16,397 nucleotides of DNA from Bordetella parapertussis (GTDB lineage Bacteria; Pseudomonadota; Gammaproteobacteria; Burkholderiales; Burkholderiaceae_C): assembly GCA_945875935.1 (NCBI GenBank), contig CAMCNE010000050.1:1-16397 (forward strand). The letters run 5' to 3'. The notes beneath the pieces are model-generated. The model saw only the letters and a program-made list of their open reading frames with translations, was not told the origin of the DNA and did no database searches. The position numbers were made by a program, and so were the translations under genes. This document shows positions 13,664 to 16,397 of this stretch, piece after piece. Numbering within the stretch: position 1 is the stretch's first letter; the number at the start of each line of letters is the position of its first letter.

Positions 13664-14851
13664 TCAGTTCGACTCTTTGATCATGCGCCCGCTGGCCGAC
13701 TGGATCGGCCGGGCGTTCATCGGATACAGGCGCGAGAAGATGGCGATCTGCTCGGGCGACACCTCGACCGGCGTCTTCATCACCATCCACAGCACGCCTT
13801 CGCTGCACGGCGGCTCGGTGAGCGAGCCCATGTAGGTGTAGTAGCGGCGGTCGGTGGGCAGCAACGCATTCAAATCGAGCGGCGCGCGGGCAGCCACCTC
13901 ATCGCCCTTTTCGAGCGGCAGGTTGTTCCACACCATCTGCACCACCGGTTGCGCGCTGCCTTTGTCGAGCAGCACCGCCACCATGGCCACACGGCCATCG
14001 ACGCTCTTGTGCACCAGGTGCACCACCATGTCGAAGGGCTTGCCGTCGATGCGCTCTTCGGATGGCCGGTGAAAGTGGAACTGCACCAGCTCGTAGCGCT
14101 TGCCACCCACCTCGATGGAATTGCCCGCAGCCACGTTGACCTGCACGGTGTGGCCGTTGTCGACCACGCGAAAGCCGCTCGCTCGGTAGTCGAACTGCAC
14201 CGCATCAAGCTCAACCTTGATGCCGTCGCGGATGTCGATCGGGCTTTGCCGCGAGCCGCTGCCGCAGGTGGCGAACTCGGGTTTCAGCTGCGCCCAGGCG
14301 GCCGGTCCGTTCTCGCCTTCATAACTCCAGTGGCTGCTGCCGGCGGCGCGAGTGTTCGCTGCGCTGCGCGGGCTGCTGCCCACCGCATTCGCACCGAGCA
14401 CCATGGTCGGGTCGGCAAGCCCCGGGCTGAGCGCGGCCACCCGTGTGGGCGCGGCCTTGGGGCGGGGGGCTGGCTTGACCTCGGTCGGATCGTTGGACAC
14501 CACCTTGACCGAGCCGCCAGACGTGGCGGCTGGCACGCGGGCGGCGCCCAGACGAGCCGCCAGGCGCTCGCGAATGATGTCCATCGGATCGCGCGCCGTG
14601 GCGCGCGGCACCGGGTCGCCCAGATCGGCGGCCGCAGCCGCAGCGGTGGCCGCCGAGATGGTCTTGGCCGTGAGGTCTTCATCGGTCGGCTTGGCCGTTT
14701 TCTTGGAGGTCGTGGCCTTGGCGGGAGTGGTGTCGTCCTTGGTGGTCGCGGCCAGCACGGGAGCGCCCCAGCCCATCACCGAGCAGACCATCGCAGCCGT
14801 CAGCAGATGACGCGAAACAGCGGCCGGGCAGCGATGAAAGTCAAACAGCAT
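13664..14851 (-). CDS. Secreted alpha-class carbonic anhydrase with long N-terminal extension
   Basis: It interconverts CO2 and bicarbonate, most likely in the periplasm. A signal peptide ends near APVLA-ATTK (residues 31-38). Residues about 36-172 are an Ala/Thr/Lys/Pro-rich stretch with one predicted helical patch (DPMDIIRERLAARLGAAR, 88-105). The catalytic domain (about 174-395) has HWSYEGENGPAAW, RQSPIDIRDG (201-210), proton-shuttle-like NGH (His234), QFHFHRPSE with zinc ligands His259 and His261, and MVVHLVHK with the third ligand His278. It also has SLTEPPCSEGVLW (343-355) holding the Thr199 equivalent, and Cys196/Cys349 for the usual bacterial disulfide. At 395 residues it is about 150 longer than typical bacterial members. 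ATG at 14851 has GGAG upstream. Confidence 0.93.
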   Translation of the reverse strand: MLFDFHRCPAAVSRHLLTAAMVCSVMGWGAPVLAATTKDDTTPAKATTSKKTAKPTDEDLTAKTISAATAAAAAADLGDPVPRATARDPMDIIRERLAARLGAARVPAATSGGSVKVVSNDPTEVKPAPRPKAAPTRVAALSPGLADPTMVLGANAVGSSPRSAANTRAAGSSHWSYEGENGPAAWAQLKPEFATCGSGSRQSPIDIRDGIKVELDAVQFDYRASGFRVVDNGHTVQVNVAAGNSIEVGGKRYELVQFHFHRPSEERIDGKPFDMVVHLVHKSVDGRVAMVAVLLDKGSAQPVVQMVWNNLPLEKGDEVAARAPLDLNALLPTDRRYYTYMGSLTEPPCSEGVLWMVMKTPVEVSPEQIAIFSRLYPMNARPIQSASGRMIKESN

Positions 14852-14954
14852 GGTGAGCACTCCGCAGTAAACCAAGGGTTGTCACTGGTCTATCGGCCTG
14901 ACCCGGGGCGACTTGAGTGCGCCGCCCGACCCTTTTTGGAAGGCGCTGCGGTGA

Positions 14955-16160
14955 TCAGGGCAGTCGCGGGCGCACCCACAGCCAGGCCAGCGCGCCGATG
15001 GCCATCATCGCCATCGAAGTGAGCGCCAGCGCCAGCACCGAATGCATCACCAGCGGCGCCACCACGCCGGCGACCAGCCCATTGGCCGTGCTGGCAATCG
15101 ACGACTGCAGCGAGGCCGCCATGCCGCGGCGATCGGGCGCCTGATCGAGCACCAGCAGCGTCACCGACGGCGTCATCAGCGCCCAGCCCAGAGAAAACAG
15201 CGAGACCGGCAGCATCGACCACCACACGTTGGGCGGCCAGGCGAGGTTCAGCGCCACATTGAGCACCGACACCACCCCCATGACGAGAAAGCCGGCTTGA
15301 ATTTGCCGCTGGGGCGTGATCCGACCGGCCAGGCGACCCGACAGAAAGGCGCCGCTCATGATGCCGAGGATGATCAGGATGAACAGCCAGAAGAAGTGCT
15401 GTGGTGCGAGCTTCAGGTGCTCGCCCAGGAACACCGGTGCCGACAGCACGTACAGGAACATGCCGTTGAACGGCACGCCACCGGCCAGTGCGAGCGCCAG
15501 AAAACGCGTGTTGGAGCCCAGTTGCCGATAGCCGAGCATCAGGTTGCGCACATTCAGCGGCTGGCGCTGCGAGTGGTGCAGCGTCTCGGGCAGCAGCCGC
15601 TGGTTGGAGATCCACAGCGCCGCGCCCACCGCCGCCAGAAACCAGAACACCGAGCGCCAGCCCACGAACACGAACAGCAAGCCGCCGACCAGCGGCGCGA
15701 CCATGGGCGCCATGCCAAAGAACATGGTGACCATGGACATCACCTTTTGCGCCTCGGTGGGCGGGTACATGTCGCGGATCACTGCGCGCGAGACCACCAT
15801 GCCAGCGCCGGTGGCCATGCCCTGCACGGCCCTGAAGAACACCAGCGCGCCGATGCTCGAGGCCAACGCGCAGCCCACCGACGCCAGCGTGAACGCCGCC
15901 ACGCCCCACAGCACCACCGGGCGGCGGCCCACGCTGTCAGAGATCGCGCCGTGGAAGAGGTTCATCACCGCCACGCCAAACAGATAGGCCGACAGCGTTT
16001 GCTGCATCTGCACCGGCGTGGCGCCGAGCGACTGCGCAATGCCGGCGAAGGCCGGCAAGTAGGTGTCGATCGAGAACGGCCCGATGGTGCCCAGGCCGGC
16101 CAGCAGCAGCGCCAGCAGCCAGCGTGGCCGCCGCCAGAGGGTGGCTGCGTCAGGGTTCAT
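14955..16160 (-). CDS. Bcr/CflA-type MFS multidrug exporter
   Basis: This is a predicted proton-driven drug efflux protein of the inner membrane with 12 membrane segments. The 401-residue product matches the family length. Its N-terminal half has PFSIDTYLPAFAGIAQSLG (28-46 region), typical of Bcr/CflA proteins, motif A GAISDSVGRRP (71-81), FFRAVQGMATGAG (108-120) and RAVIRDMYPP (125-134). A cytoplasmic loop around 195-220 separates the halves. ATG at 16160 has TGGA eight bases upstream; ATG at 16169 is an in-frame alternative adding three residues. The gene begins about 45 bases after rnpB. The substrate cannot be predicted, and no regulator gene is adjacent. Confidence 0.9.
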   Translation of the reverse strand: MNPDAATLWRRPRWLLALLLAGLGTIGPFSIDTYLPAFAGIAQSLGATPVQMQQTLSAYLFGVAVMNLFHGAISDSVGRRPVVLWGVAAFTLASVGCALASSIGALVFFRAVQGMATGAGMVVSRAVIRDMYPPTEAQKVMSMVTMFFGMAPMVAPLVGGLLFVFVGWRSVFWFLAAVGAALWISNQRLLPETLHHSQRQPLNVRNLMLGYRQLGSNTRFLALALAGGVPFNGMFLYVLSAPVFLGEHLKLAPQHFFWLFILIILGIMSGAFLSGRLAGRITPQRQIQAGFLVMGVVSVLNVALNLAWPPNVWWSMLPVSLFSLGWALMTPSVTLLVLDQAPDRRGMAASLQSSIASTANGLVAGVVAPLVMHSVLALALTSMAMMAIGALAWLWVRPRLP

Positions 16161-16208
16161 CGATTGCATCCAGGCCAGCAAGCGCCGACATGGCGGATGC
16201 GAAAAAAG

Positions 16209-16397
16209 TGTGAAGCGAGCCGATAGGCCGGATTCTGTGCAGCGCGCCCGCCTTGCGACGGACGCGCCGTGACCGCCATTCCTCTGGGCCGTGCATCACT
16301 GCACGGCTCGGTGCCACCTACCCGCCAGCTCCGCGGAGCCACATCAACGCTGGCCTATTTGGTGTTGCTGCGCGCAGAGATTGCCCGTTTCACCCGA
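16209..16397 (-). ncRNA. rnpB: RNase P RNA, bacterial type A (3' part; 5' end outside window)
   Basis: This is the catalytic RNA that trims the 5' leader of pre-tRNAs. Read on the minus strand, the end AGAATCCGGCCTATCGGCTC is the conserved rnpB 3' region (E. coli has AGAACCCGGCTTATCGGTCA). The plus strand also shows counterparts of conserved blocks: CATTCCTCTGGGCC (16275-16288) and GCCACCTACCCG (16313-16324). Roughly half to two thirds of the molecule is present. TTTTTT at 16207-16202 directly follows and may end transcription together with the terminal helix. In related Burkholderiales rnpB often lies shortly upstream of mraZ, and here three genes stand between them. Confidence 0.94.

Noticed and set aside
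1..16397. A novel multi-gene system hidden in the window
   Set aside because: Apart from the two repeat intervals, every gene falls in a well-known family with intact motifs and, for the dcw genes, in the conserved order.

Overview
The window carries the front half of a dcw (division and cell wall) cluster from a GC-rich betaproteobacterium. Protein style (MurG, MraY, MraZ), the RNase P RNA near mraZ and the interspersed repeat families suggest the order Burkholderiales, close to Comamonadaceae or the Leptothrix/Rubrivivax/Ideonella group. The genus cannot be fixed from the sequence alone. Every gene I can support lies on the minus strand, so the window reads biologically from right to left.

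Right part (16397 to about 13005): the 3' two-thirds of the RNase P RNA gene (rnpB, 5' end cut by the window edge), a Bcr/CflA-type MFS exporter, a secreted alpha-class carbonic anhydrase with an unusually long low-complexity N-terminal extension, and a small NnrU-family membrane protein. A strong Rho-independent terminator at 12925-12956 closes this part.

Middle and left part (12743 to 1): a sigma70-like promoter drives mraZ-rsmH-ftsL-ftsI-murE-murF-mraY-murD-ftsW-murG-murC, with murC cut after about 114 codons. Together these genes make the cytoplasmic peptidoglycan precursor (MurE, MurF, MurD, MurC), move it to the lipid carrier (MraY, MurG) and polymerise and crosslink it at the septum (FtsW, FtsI, FtsL). 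MraZ is the cluster regulator and RsmH an rRNA methyltransferase. Most junctions overlap by 1, 4 or 11 bases, often as ATGA, or are 7-10 bases apart, as expected of a translationally coupled operon.

Two junctions depart from this. ftsW/murG and murG/murC are separated by about 376 and 312 bases of non-dcw sequence. Both intervals look like insertions exactly at an ancestral ATGA stop/start overlap. The murG/murC interval is an array of five palindromic GC-rich units flanked by a perfect 10-base direct repeat (TCATGCCAGC). The ftsW/murG interval has a hairpin-bearing sequence resembling Burkholderiales interspersed repeats, and it is open along its whole length as a 127-codon frame that starts in ATGA at the ftsW stop and ends in ATGA at the murG start. 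These two intervals are the most interesting part of the window. Otherwise this is a conserved housekeeping region, and I see no new defence, mobile or biosynthetic system.
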